This document shows positions 42,070 through 53,228 of a DNA stretch of 64,000 nucleotides, in pieces (the first letter of the stretch is position 1; each line of letters begins with the position of its first letter). The translations under genes and the position numbers were made by a program. Origin of the DNA: Rotaria socialis (Eukaryota > Rotifera > Eurotatoria > Philodinida > Philodinidae). The notes below the pieces were generated by a model. It was not told the DNA's origin. It saw nothing but the letters and a program-made list of their open reading frames with translations, and ran no database searches. The DNA lies in the NCBI GenBank assembly GCA_905331475.1, contig CAJNYU010003754.1, positions 1 to 64,000 on the forward strand, written 5' to 3'.

Positions 42070-42568
42070 ATTCTTTAAAAATATGCTGATAGTACACATC
42101 AGATGCTATTATATATATACATATATGCTTGACTTTACATATAAAATTTGTTACTTCTTCGTAGATAAAAAAAAGAAATAGATCACTAACAACATTTTCT
42201 TCCATTTGTTTTTTCTTCAATGTAATAAAAATTCTTACAAATAAAAAACTTGTACGAATATAATTTAATGATAATGGAGTCCTTAGAATTTAATTAAATT
42301 CTTTGATCGAGCAATTGATGTTTTTCATATGAATCATATTATCAAATTATTTATCGAAAGAATCGACGCCGGTTGTTTGACCTTGCCTATGTTTTCGAAT
42401 ACATTTACGAGAGAAAAGTAATATTTATTCATCACGTTTTGCATTTTTTTATATTTATTTAGTAAAAAGCAAAAACGTTTTCTATTTAAATTATTCATAA
42501 AAAATATAAATTAAAATTCAGGCAAAAACTTTTCTCGGAACTAAAACTCACTCGAATCAACAAAAATA
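42070..42568. other. Convergent 3' region between PIGU and the PP2C-like gene
   Basis: About 500 bp of AT-rich DNA where two genes end facing each other. A 20-bp word (TAGAATTTAATTAAATTCTT) overlapping the PIGU stop recurs directly near 42286. No frame is recognised. Confidence 0.45.
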
Positions 42569-44076
42569 TCATCTCACATGATACACAACAATGGATGCAT
42601 GATCTAATTTTCCGGGTATTTTTATAATTTTATCTCGCATTTCAATTTCGAATCTATCCTTTGCAGCACCTTGCACGCCTTGATTTTCTCGTATACCTTG
42701 TTCAATAATTTGTCTTTGTTCATCAGTCAATCGTATAACATATTGCAATAAACGATTGCATATATCTAGTGCACTCAATTGTTCATCATTCACAGCTATA
42801 GATAAATACATACGATGAAGACTATATAAATGTCGTTCCTGAGCAGTCATTAGAGTAGATGGTATTTCCGATATGGTATGACTAGATTTTCGAATAAACG
42901 ATGGAGTTTTAATACTAGCTGCCCAGCCGCTAACGCATGGATCATAATTATCACTAACACCATCGCTTGTTAAAAAAATAAAATCACCTTGTTCGATTTC
43001 CATTAGTGAATAGGTAAGATTAGATAGATCAGCTTTTTCAGTCATTGTCATACCTAAAGCGCCACCCGGTGAACGCATATCACGTTCATTATTTAGATTA
43101 CGTGATCCTAGAAACGAAAACTGATATATTTTCAGATCATTGGAATTTCACGAAAAAAATTACCTTGTGTTAATTCAAATACAGATTTTCTTTTCGGACT
43201 GTAAACATAAGCATTTGAATCACCGACAATAGCTGAACATACAAACCATCGACGATTCGACTGGCAAACAATGCTAATAGTTAACGTTGTCAATGAACCT
43301 TCATTTTCGACGATGGTCTGTTGAGCTCTTTCAATTGCTAGGTTGATTCGTTCGAATATATCCTAAGAATGGTTTGTTATTTAAGAAAAAAACATTCAAA
43401 AAGAATCAATACTTTTGTAGTATTTAATTTTTTTTCAAAAAGTTTTTCATTGAGACAACTCATCGCACCATGTATTGCACATCGTGCAGCAAGCCGTGGC
43501 TTATATCCCCAATTGACGCCATCGGCAATTGATAAAATCGCATTATTTTCTTGTGCACATATGGCGAAACAATCAGCAATAGGTTCACCTGAGGTAAATA
43601 TACTAATTGGAAGAACATTCATGAAATCATATGTTTACCATTTACTTCGCCTGTAAATGGATTATGATCATAGAGTGATGTAGAAAGGCCGCAAGCAAAT
43701 TGTTGATCGGGCTTTTGCCAATTATTTTGTCCAGCAATTTTGATGGTATTATTTACTTTCAAAATTCCTTTTTCTGAACAAGAAGAAATGACAACCGATT
43801 GAAGATAATCAAAGACCTTACTTTGATGACGAGCTATATCAACTAAACCAACATCTGGACCCGATTCACAGGCAACTGTGCTGTTGCTTAATGGTGAAAT
43901 TGATTCAATAGGTAATTTTGAATAATCTTCATTTGAGTAAAGACGATAAGGATGAAGTGGTCCTGACGATTGAAAACTATAAAAAATAAAGTTCTTTGAA
44001 AAAAAAAACTTTTGCAAACTCGAAAGACTTACAAAGAAACGAATTTTTGCCACGTAAATCGTTTTTCTTCATTCAT
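42569..44076 (-). CDS. PP2C-like domain protein (CG9801 type)
   Basis: Exons in coding order: 44076-44033, 43976-43639, 43588-43413, 43362-43164, 43107-42569; all phases agree and give 431 aa. PP2C signature pieces are SIADGVNWGYKPRLAARCA (the ADG metal motif), FVCSAIVGDSNAYVYS, FIFLTSDGVSDN and the C-terminal LDHASIVVYHV, corresponding to the metal-binding Asp residues of PPM phosphatases. The canonical DGHGG is DGVNW here, as in the animal PP2C-like group. Whether it is an active Ser/Thr phosphatase is unclear. The start ATG directly follows a TTTCTAG acceptor and lies 77 nt after the POP7 stop, which suggests trans-splicing of a polycistronic RNA. No transit or membrane segment is seen. 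Confidence 0.85.
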
Positions 44077-44153
44077 CTAGAAATCACAAAAGAAAAAATA
44101 TCACACGCAAATAACAGATAACAGAAGACAACAAAACAAAAGCAAGCTTTTAT

Positions 44154-44552
44154 TTATTTTGTTTCAGTTAAAATTGCTGGTAATGTACATGTGATATGAA
44201 TCGCCGAAACCCAACGTGTATCACTCATGGGTTCAAGATCATCTAATAGCGGCATCAGATGATCAGTAACTTCAATGCTTGCTATTTTTGTATTCAATTG
44301 ACAATTTGTTTTTAGTTGAAATTGTAATGCTAAATTGATTGTTCTTTCTAGAGCAGAACCCATACCATGAATAGCGATTTCTCGATAATTTCCATTCGAT
44401 GATATTAATTTCATACAACGTTCTAATTGCGCTTTAAAATTTGTTTTACGTGTTACATAAACATCATTTGACCGTTTAGAAAATTGTTTATTATTAAGAC
44501 GCTTAAATATAGCATATTCTTCTGGATCACGATGAAATTTTTCTTCATTCAT
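44154..44552 (-). CDS. POP7: RNase P/MRP subunit Rpp20/Pop7 (Alba-like)
   Basis: Single exon, 132 aa. It has the Pop7 core: DVYVTRKTNFKAQLERCMKL, then EIAIHGMGSALERTINLALQFQ and a C-terminal WVSAIHITCTLP. These match the Alba-fold Rpp20 family, which pairs with Rpp25/Pop6 and binds the P3 arm of RNase P and RNase MRP RNAs in the nucleus/nucleolus. The ATG is immediately preceded by TTATAATTTTAG, a splice acceptor with no usable upstream exon of its own, only 49 nt after the SRXN1 stop. Its first 15 nt (ATGAATGAAGAAAAA) are identical to those of the next gene downstream. Confidence 0.88.
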   Translation of the reverse strand: MNEEKFHRDPEEYAIFKRLNNKQFSKRSNDVYVTRKTNFKAQLERCMKLISSNGNYREIAIHGMGSALERTINLALQFQLKTNCQLNTKIASIEVTDHLMPLLDDLEPMSDTRWVSAIHITCTLPAILTETK

Positions 44553-44601
44553 CTAAAATTATAATTAAAATGATAAAACTGAAATTTCTATAATGTTCAT
44601 T

Positions 44602-45155
44602 TTATTTTAAATTTGGTAGCGAAGCACCCAGATAGACTTTTAAATCATTCAATGTTGTTCGTACAAGTTTAGCACGAATAGTTTCAGAATTTAAACGTTT
44701 ATGAGCTCTAAATAGAAGACAAGGTTAATTCTTACATGAGAAGAAAAAGAAAAATTCTTACTCCCAACGATGACAACCACCCATAGAAAAAAAATAATTA
44801 TTTCCTGATTGAGGTGCTTCATACCAAAGAACATCAATAGGAGGAACTAGATGAGTATCCATTGTCTAAATTACAAGCGAACTCCATGGAATCAAAACAA
44901 TGAATAAATAGTTATCACTTGGATAGTTTCCATAAGTGATAGCACTTTTTTTTCATCAAGTACAGATGGTAATGGACGACTTATGTCTTTCATGGGAATA
45001 CTATAGATTTCATCAATCGATGCTGAATGAATCGAAGTTGGTTCACTAGATGAATGTGTATTGTTGCTCTGAGACGAGCTCATTCTTATCATCGAGTAAA
45101 TAGATGGAAATAATGTAGTAGAAAAAAGATTTAAATAGATGACTTTAGAGAACAT
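44602..45155 (-). CDS. SRXN1: Sulfiredoxin
   Basis: Exons in coding order: 45155-44919, 44865-44762, 44707-44602, giving 148 aa. Starts at 45092 or 45083 would give 127 or 124 aa, nearer the usual length. Conserved parts are [19 protein letters not shown], a [11 protein letters not shown] strand, the active-site [15 protein letters not shown] with the catalytic Cys inside GGCHR, and the C-terminal [18 protein letters not shown]. Sulfiredoxin uses ATP to reduce over-oxidised 2-Cys peroxiredoxins (Cys-sulfinic acid). The longer N-terminus ([21 protein letters not shown]) is hydrophobic and could be a mitochondrial presequence or simply 5' UTR. It is the first gene of a three-gene run with POP7 and the PP2C-like gene. 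Confidence 0.9.
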
Positions 45156-45880
45156 TGTAATGGAATAATCGCTGTCAATTGATTTGATCAAATTATATAT
45201 CCGAGAAGGTTATGAGTCATCGGGTATTACATGACGTCTTATACTCTAGTGACATCTAGGCAACATCTGTTATCAATCTATTCCGGATTTCCCTTATAAC
45301 TAGATACATATGTTGAAAGACTATTAGCAAGTTTAGTTTGATTATACAATTGCAGATGGAACGAAGATTTCTCAGTAGAAAGAAATATTTCTGTAATTAG
45401 GAAAAGATTTTGACTCGATACAAAAGTGTTTGTGACAATCATTAATTAATGAGATATTGATAGATTTCGATTAACGATTCTTGAACCGCTATTAGATTTT
45501 TTAGCTGAATTCTTGAATTCATTTAGCCGACAGAAAATATGAGAGAAGTCTACAGATTGTGTATGTCACAGAATCAATATTGCCAAAATGACAGTACGTT
45601 TCTAGATCTTTTTCAGTTGATTAATAACCATTGAGACATATATGTCCGTCACGTGTCTCCTCAAAACAAAATATAACTAATTACTACTAAGATGAGAGAA
45701 AATTGAAGCTGCTGATAGTTGAATCTTTATTGTAAACGAAAATAAAACAGAATCAAATAAATGAAAGCCCAACAAAAAGAATTCCTATACAAGTTTCAAT
45801 ATATTAAAACAAGAATTCGTTATAGGAAAATAAATAAACAAAATCAAATACAGAGTTTTATTTTGGTAAACATATCTATC
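45156..45880. other. Intergenic, probable promoter of the SRXN1 run
   Basis: 725 bp between the first ABCG gene's stop and the SRXN1 start, both genes on the minus strand. No frame, RNA or repeat is recognised; any promoter for the SRXN1-POP7-PP2C run should lie here. Confidence 0.4.
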
Positions 45881-47966
45881 CTATTTGGTTTTTTTCATAC
45901 GACGTAATTGAACATAAGTTAAAGTAAGAAAACCAACTGTGATTACACTTAAAGCAACACAATTTTTCCATAAGTCCCAATCGGTTCCATGGTCAACATT
46001 GAGGCCGGATAAGACATCTGCGCCAGTTTCTGTACAGACAGTCGAATTAGTTGAATAGCAAAAAGTTAAACCCATGAATTCATTGATGGAAAGTGCATTG
46101 ATTCCATAGCGAAATATACTGAAATATTGAATCCATCGAACAAAAACAACAACAGACGAAATTTCGACCAGGAATCCACTAAATATAAGTGTCACTACAT
46201 AAAACAGGCCGGCAACCAAATTGGCAACACCTAAATTACAATAAAATAGAGAATTAAGTTGTAAATGGAATCCTTTCGAAGAATATTACCAAAATTTCGT
46301 ACACTAGCCGAAACAAGAAAACATACAGTTGATGCACAAATCGATGCGAGCCAAATAAAGAAGAAAAAAATGAAAAACTTTTCTTCTGTTTGTTGGAACC
46401 CCATCATGAAATAAGAAACAATTGAAAATGCAATAGCAGGAATCGTTCGTAATGGTATAATATCACAAAGGACTTTTGCTAAAAAATAAGTTAATACGTG
46501 ATAATATCCACTCACATTTTCATGGGCAAATAAGGGTCGTTCTTTAATGAAAGCCTCAAGTGCTGAGAGATTTGAAAACACTTGATTTGCAATGATAAAA
46601 AATATAGCGCCGGTTCGATTCTTAACACCCGTAGTTGTTGTATTATCAATATTCAAATAAATTAAACCAATGAGCAAACCTAAAATTATTGCTATCACTA
46701 CTTGCAGTATGAATAATGTGGGGTCTCGAAAAGAATTTCGAAGTGTTCGTTGACATACATAATACATGTCATTTGAACGAGATTTTTTCATTAACCGAAC
46801 ATCATTCATATTACTATCTCCATTTAATAAATCACCTTTTTCAGGAATGTCCGCTTGAATTGATTTATACATATCTGTTTTCATATATTCCTCGTTGAAA
46901 AATACTTCAATTCGTTTCCTTTCTTTACTGGATTCAATATCGTCTTGCTGTTGAGTTGAGGGTGGTGGATGATCGCCTTGTGTTATATCAAGAAGAAAAT
47001 CTGCTGGATTATTATGTTCTTCACATGAGAAACCCACTGACGAAAAAAAATTTAAAACACTATCTGTAGGACCATGGTAAGTACAACGTCCAGCAGAAAG
47101 TAAAAATAGAGTATCGAATAATTTAAAGATTGAATATCGAGGTTGATGAATTGAGAACACAATGGTACCTTTATTGATATATTTAAATGAAATGAATTCT
47201 ATTTGAATTGAAAAATATCTTACACCCTGTACGAGATAGCTGATGAAGACATTCCATCACATTATGAGCCATCGATGAGTCAAGACCTGTTAAACAGAAA
47301 TAATTGAATTTCGAAGTATTTTCGAAAATAATATTTACCAGTGGTGGGCTCGTCTAAGAAAAGAATCGAAGGTGATAGAACAAGTTCCATTCCAATATTT
47401 GTTCGTTTTCTTTCTCCACCTGATACACCCCGTTTTAAATCATTTCCTACGATAGTGCCTGCACATTTTCCTAATCCCAGCTGTAGAATAACATGCTCTA
47501 CGATTTTAGTTTTTTCATCAGCGGTGTATTTTGTCGACAATCGCACATTAGCCGAAAACATGAGATTTTCTTTGACAGTTAAATTTCCACAGATGATATC
47601 ATCTTGAACAACATAGCCAACATGATATTTATAATTTTGAGTTCGTGGTTGGCCATTGAGTAGAATTTCACCTTCGAAACCTTCCCGATCCTTTCGATCA
47701 GCTAATAAATCAAGTAGAGATGATTTTCCACAACCAGTTGGTCCCATGATTGCATTCATACCTGTGCGGAAAATACCTGATACATTCGTTAGAATTTGTT
47801 TTTGAGCTTTTTGTAAACATGGCACTAGACATAGGTTACAGAATTTTTGTACATGTATAAAATAGTTAATTGATTTAAATGTAAGCGTTGGATTTTGATT
47901 CGTATGAACTTCTTCATCTATTTCCAAAGTGACTGCTGTTGGTGTTACTGGGTTATTATTCATCAT
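45881..47966 (-). CDS. ABCG-family half-transporter, copy 1 (ABCG2-like)
   Basis: Exons in coding order: 47966-47339, 47286-47224, 47168-46290, 46230-45881; phases agree and give 639 aa. The nucleotide-binding domain comes first: Walker A GPTGCGKSS, Q-loop VVQDDI, signature VSGGERKR, Walker B ILFLDEPTTG and H-loop SIHQPRYSIFK. About six membrane segments follow (VVIAIILGLLIGLIYL, FFFFIWLASICASTVCFLVSA, VVTLIFSGFLVEISSVVVF, ALSVITVGFLTLTYVQLR). NBD-before-TMD order defines ABCG; the half-size protein must dimerise. Substrate is unknown. An 880-bp stretch, introns included, is almost identical to the pseudogene at 54.3-55.8 kb, so recent duplication or gene conversion is likely. Confidence 0.92.
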
Positions 47967-49174
47967 TTGTTTTTGTTCTCAAATTATGAGAAATTGCATA
48001 GATTACCAAATGGAAGCCAATAATTTGGAATCGTTTCGAATGCTTTATTTCAGCAGCTTTTATAAGCAGTAAATGGTTATATGACTCGATTGGCAACCGT
48101 GTGTCGTTCACGTTCGAGTTTATTCCGAACGTTCGATTGCACAACAGCCTTTTTTTCTTTCTTACTAAACTAAGGCTTCTTCAAAGTGTGTTGTCACGAT
48201 CAGACGAAAAGCAATGTATACGCTTGCTTTTTTCATTTTATATTGAGATGTGTTATTCACACGCATAATCATTGCTGCCAGAACAAAAATTGTGACTTGG
48301 GTTATGACGCACACGTGAAATGGTCTCGTAATAACCATTCATTTTTTACTCTAAAACTATAATCTCACTACCAAAATATCGACGGAATTTGAAGTCTTTT
48401 TTAGGCTCTGTGGAGATATCTTCATCTATGGGACTTTTTCATAGAATTGTTTCAACGGTTAATGCTTGAAGGTGGCTAACATTATAGTTTTAAATGATTT
48501 TAGGATTCAATTCCTTTTTTCGATTCCGGAGAAAAACGTTTCTCTTTATCGATAATGAAAAAAATGCTTCGGTAACATATGAACTTAGACACTAAACCTG
48601 TAGTTTATCTTATTCCAATAATCTTTTCACTCATAACCAATGTGTTTAAGTTTAAAGTCTTGAATATTACGATGGCTAATTCTCATCTCATAAATAATTC
48701 AGTATTTTTTCACGCGCGTTTTCAAAGTTTGCAATAATAAAAATATGTACTCATGACCTGCAATGGCAATGCAAAATTTTAATGTTTGTACAACAATTTG
48801 GTTGCGAATAGAACAGTCATCAAATATTTGTGCCTATGTTGCTGATATTTGCTGAAATGTAGATAAAAATAAATTACTTCCAAAAGACTTCGGTACTTGC
48901 AGAGAAACATCTACTGAAGGAATGCTACCCTGCTTCGTTCTCGATCGAACAATTCCCCATTTCATGAAATCAAATTCAAGGTACTGAACGGATGTGATGA
49001 TAATCTCTCTTTTTATTTTCACTTGAGAAACTGTAACGCATATAGTTAATGTAATCTGATTAGGTTTGAACTATTCACTTGAATGATTATAAAGGTAGCC
49101 CAATGGTAGCTACGGTGGAATGATATTTATTAGTGGTTTTGCTTTTTGAATTAAGAAAAAAAAGACAAGCGATT
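47967..49174. other. Intergenic, 1.2 kb, no gene recognised
   Basis: Spacer between the ABCG copy 1 start and the aminopeptidase stop, both on the minus strand. Short frames at its two ends (47956-48144, 48834-49022) have no domain. Confidence 0.45.
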
Positions 49175-51277
49175 TCAACATTTGATTTCCTGTGTTTTGT
49201 CTACCAGATAGCGTAGTTCATCTTGATTTAATCGCTTTGTACTTTCAAGTTTGCTCTTCACTTCTCTATGATACCAATTGAGCCAATCTTTTTGGGCTTC
49301 TGTTAACATTTTGCATATAATTAAATCGCGTTCAAAAGGAACCATTGTTAAAATATCAAAATGAAGAAATTGTGTTGCCGAATTAACATAATTATTTGGT
49401 AATGTATAATTTTTCACAATGATATCCGTTTCAAGTCGAATACCAAAATTTCCTGGTAGATAGAAACCAGGTTCATCAGAAAACACCATACCATCTGTCA
49501 ATGGTATATCACTTGAACTATATCCCATAGAAATAAATGAAGGACCTTCATGAACAGACAAGAAATGGCCAATACCGTGGCCAGTACCATGATTATAATC
49601 CATAGAATTTCTATAAAGATATTGCCGAGTTAATATGTCAAGACTTCGACCATAGGTTCCATATGGAAAAACAGCATCAGCTAAATCGATCGAACCTTTG
49701 TAAAAAGAAAAAGAAAACGTGTCTTGTTTAAAAGAATTTTCAATAATTTATTTTTACCTTGAAGAACAAGCGTATATGCGTTCTTTTGCTCTTCGGTTGC
49801 CGTGCCAAAGACATGTGTACGCGTAACATCGGTGGTACAATCAAGATATTGTGCGCCAGCATCAAGTAAATATAACCCATTCTTAGTAATCGTTGCAGCA
49901 GTTTGTGCTGTTGGACTGTAATGAATAATTGCAGCGTTTGCACCAAATGCCGATATAGAATCGAAACTAAGCATTTGAAATAAAGCTTCTTCACTTTGAA
50001 AATGTTCAAGTTGCTCAGCTGATTTTGTTTCATTAACAATAATATTATTATTCAATTGATTTTCAAGCCAAGCTAAATGACGTACACGTGCTACACCATC
50101 GCGAATGCCACAGTCACGCATGCCTTTTTCTTCGGTTGGATTTTTCAATGCTTTTATTAATTCAACTGGTGAACCTAGATAAATGTTCGTAGCTAATATT
50201 TTTCTATTTGGTGTCATCAGTAAAACTTACTTGCAATTAAAATCTTTTCTTTTGGAATTCGATTAAAAATAGCTTGCGACGCCGATGATGATATCCAGAT
50301 TTGTGAAATATCGCTTTGATTCGCTAACTGATGAAGATCCGAAAGAAAAGAACCATACGGATGAATATTAACTTTGCTCAATTGAATAGAAGCAGCTGAT
50401 GTCAATTGATCTGAATTCAACCAAAGTTGTGTTGTTTGATCGGCATTAACAATTGCGTAAGCCTATAGATTTATTTAGTGAATAATAACTGATAAATAAA
50501 TAATTATGTTACTTTGAAAAATGGATTATATGGAATATCAGAGCCACGTAAACTAAATAGCCAAGCAACCTCATCAAGAGCCGTAACAACATAAGCATCT
50601 GCGTGCTTGACTTTCAATCGTTCAGCAATGTCTTTCACTTTATCTTCCCATGGAATACCTGCGTATTGTAGTGCATGAACGTTGATCGGATTGGCTACAG
50701 CTAAAGGTCTCTCGGGTGATAACCAAATTAAATCAACCAATTCGTGGACTTCTACTAATGAAGCGTTCTTTCCGTTGAGAATATTATCAACTGCCTGCCA
50801 CCAATCAGATGAAGCAAATTGAGCAGCTACCCCAACACGATTATAAGGTGGTGTACTATTGACTTGACTTGACAGCCAATTGGAAAGTGACGGTACACCT
50901 TCTCGACCTTGACGCATAAGATACCAATTTCTGCAATCGAGCTCGTCTTCTGCTTCTGTCCAATACCGGCCGTCTGTCCACAGAGCAGCACTATCAAGTG
51001 TCACAACTGCAGTACCCGCTGATCCCAAAAAGCCAGTTATCCACGCTCGTCGTTTATCGTACAACTGAACATATTCACTTTGATGTTCATCTTCGGAAAA
51101 GATGACGTAAGCAGATAGGCCATTACTTTTCAGATGAGCACGTAAACGTTGTAGTCTATCTGTTGTACTGACTTGAGTTGGTTTTACTGCACAGCTAAAA
51201 TCTGTTCCTTGACATACTACAAATCGAACATTATTGACGAAAAGAATAAAACCTATTACAATAGAGCTTATCAACAT
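49175..51277 (-). CDS. XPNPEP: Secreted Xaa-Pro aminopeptidase (aminopeptidase P)
   Basis: Exons in coding order: 51277-50513, 50462-50231, 50192-49758, 49695-49175; phases agree and give 650 aa. An N-terminal signal peptide (LISSIVIGFILFVNNVRFVVC) points to secretion, as in mammalian XPNPEP2 rather than cytosolic XPNPEP1. Two creatinase-like N-terminal domains (RLQRLRAHLKSNGLSAYVI, WITGFLGSAGTAVV, LWTDGRYWTEAE) precede the pita-bread catalytic domain. Metal ligands are visible in LLDAGAQYLDCTTDVTRT (two Asp), GTGHGIGHFL (His), FSDEPGFY (Glu) and GIRLETDI (Glu). It removes an N-terminal residue before proline. No clear GPI-anchor signal is seen at the C-terminus. The second intron would be only 38 nt, but it is required because read-through meets a stop. 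Confidence 0.9.
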
Positions 51278-51578
51278 TTTTTTTGTCTTGCGTGCCCTTC
51301 ACAATCTATCGAGAAATGAATAATGATAGCATTATGACTTTTCGTTTTACTGCTTTTTTCCTCTTTGTCGTTATTATACTGATCAGCGACGAACGAAAAG
51401 AAAAAAAGACCTAAGCGAATGATAAAGCAAAAAATGAAAGATTTTTATCAGATAATACATAAAGTTTTATGGATTAACGAAATTTGTCATTGTTTTTTTT
51501 TGCTTTTCTTCCTTTGAGAAATCAGCGCTCTTTTATTTGATAACTGGTGTTCGATATTTGAATTTTCTTTTTTTCATT
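51278..51578. promoter_or_regulatory. Short divergent promoter region
   Basis: About 300 bp separate the starts of the aminopeptidase (minus) and the PA28-like gene (plus), so the two probably share a bidirectional promoter. No specific motif is claimed. Confidence 0.35.
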
Positions 51579-52250
51579 ATGCGACCTAAAAAATTGAATA
51601 ATTCCATTGATGAAACTGATCGAGAACTAATACAAGCATTAGAACTTGACGGTAAAAATATTGAAAATTTGATTAAAGAAAATGTTGAAAAACTTGATCG
51701 AATGCTTGATGATGATGATTTATTTAATCAAACAAATTTGAAAGCAATTCAATCTCTTGCACGTGAAAGTGTAGTGAATGTGCCAACTTTAATTGGTAAT
51801 AAACTCAATGATGATAAGTCTTCGCTAGAATCTCATTTAGTCATTAAGTCTAATGAACGATTAGAAATACTTGTTGAACGTGTTAGACATGAAGTATTTT
51901 TTTTTATTGAAAACGCTGAAAAAATTCGTGTTTTAATTGATCTTAATGTTATGCACAATAATGAAATCGATTATGAAACACAATGTTTATGGAAAAGTCA
52001 ACTTATTCAAATGCAAGGACAAATATCCTCGAATCATATGGATATTTTAAATTATTATCAAAATCGAAGTGACATTGGCATCAGTATACTAAACCAACCA
52101 CGTGCCAGTGATTGCTGGGAACAATTAATTGAGATTGATGAAGACTTTTTCTTTAAATTGAGAATAATTCTTCATAATTTAAGATTATTCAACGTTCGAT
52201 TGTATGATATTGTCTATCGTTGGATTTATTTTCCTAATAAATTGATGTAA
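51579..52250 (+). CDS. Divergent PA28/REG-like proteasome activator subunit
   Basis: Intronless, 223 aa. The C-terminal two thirds match the PA28 helical-bundle pattern: NERLEILVERVRHEVFFFIENAEKIR, then IDLN, a long amphipathic helix (QLIQMQGQISSNHMDIL), YYQNRSDI and a final helix ERLI/FFFKLRIILHNLRLFNVRLYDI. PA28 rings cap the 20S proteasome and open its gate without ATP. The N-terminal 90 residues are acidic and helical and less alike. The usual activation-loop glycine-rich stretch is not evident and the C-terminus (FPNKLM) differs from the normal tail, so activity is uncertain. The start is the first ATG; the frame is open upstream through a TTG only. Confidence 0.6.
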   Translation: MRPKKLNNSIDETDRELIQALELDGKNIENLIKENVEKLDRMLDDDDLFNQTNLKAIQSLARESVVNVPTLIGNKLNDDKSSLESHLVIKSNERLEILVERVRHEVFFFIENAEKIRVLIDLNVMHNNEIDYETQCLWKSQLIQMQGQISSNHMDILNYYQNRSDIGISILNQPRASDCWEQLIEIDEDFFFKLRIILHNLRLFNVRLYDIVYRWIYFPNKLM

Positions 52251-52503
52251 ATCTACTATTTTATTGTACAGTTTTCAATGGACTGAGATCGATTTTCTCT
52301 TGAGACATTGCTTCGATTTGATTGTGGATTTCTCTAGTTCCGAATGTATTGGTGATGTTTATTGAGAAAATTAACTGCATCATCGCTTTTGTATTTATCA
52401 CACAACATCGATCTATATAGAAGAGAGAGAATTAAGCAAGAGATTTAATGTCACTATAGTTTGAATTCCTTTCTTTCTAGACATATTTGTTTCAGTCAAC
52501 ATA

Positions 52504-52713
52504 CTATGTGCATGTATCAGGTGCTAATAGTTCCCGACTGTAAATTCGCAAATCATCGATACCACCAATGAATGAAACATTAGTGTTGACCGACACTATG
52601 GTAAGAGATAGTAGTTGACAACTTGTATTGAAATATTGATACTCACAGTTCGCTTTCAAGGATATCATTGTTGAATGTATGTTTTGTGAGGATTGACTGC
52701 ATGACACCACCAT
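52504..52713 (-). pseudogene. Fragment of a LamG/concanavalin-like domain
   Basis: The open frame ends with FIGGIDDLRIYSRELLAP, the usual last strands of LamG/pentaxin-like lectin domains (GxIDDxRIYxRxLS). Only this C-terminal part of about 70 residues is present and no upstream partner exon was found, so it is probably a relic exon or a gene remnant. Confidence 0.45.
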
Positions 52714-52938
52714 CGATTAAGAATAACACAAACAGCATTATTTGTTGTCATACCAAAATGGATGGAAAGTTTTTTTTAATCATTCCACTATAAAAATAAA
52801 AGTTAAGAAAAGCTCATCATTTAATAAAACAGTATTTGAAAAATTGAGCTTCTCTAGAGATATGCTACTTTGCAATTTTTATCGCAACCGCGATGTATTT
52901 TTCTCCGTTGAAAGTTGATTTATAAATTCAGTTTCCCA

Positions 52939-53228
52939 TTTTTGTGTACTCAAAAAAAGTGAATACACTCTAGATTCTGTCAGTGTTCCGGCCGTTAACA
53001 CGATAACCTTTGAAAGTCTCATCGAATTGTCATGAAAGTTTATACACAGAATGATCTCATCAATATCTCAGTCGAGTTCGAAGATGAGAAGGATCCGTCA
53101 AGAAATGACTGAGTTATCGAAAAAATTGTCATTATTGACCAGACCATCCCTGAGGGGGGTACAGAGATTTTTCGAAACAACATTTTTTTTTCTTAGAATT
53201 ATTCAGCGAATCCGATGTTTCCTCATTT
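52939..53228 (+). repeat. Dispersed repeat, copy A
   Basis: Shares about 290 bp with 60574-60914 in direct orientation, including TGTGTACTCAAAAAAAG, GTTAACACGATAACCTTTGA, CAGTCGAGTTCGAAGATGAG and GACCAGACCATCCCTGAGGG. The part around 53060-53150 reads like decayed coding sequence in the plus frames. No terminal inverted repeats are seen. Confidence 0.75.

Noticed and set aside
47341..47607. Plus-strand frame of 88 aa, repeated at 55218-55484 and 58366-58632
   Set aside because: It is the antisense shadow of the highly conserved ABCG nucleotide-binding exon; conservation follows from the true minus-strand gene.
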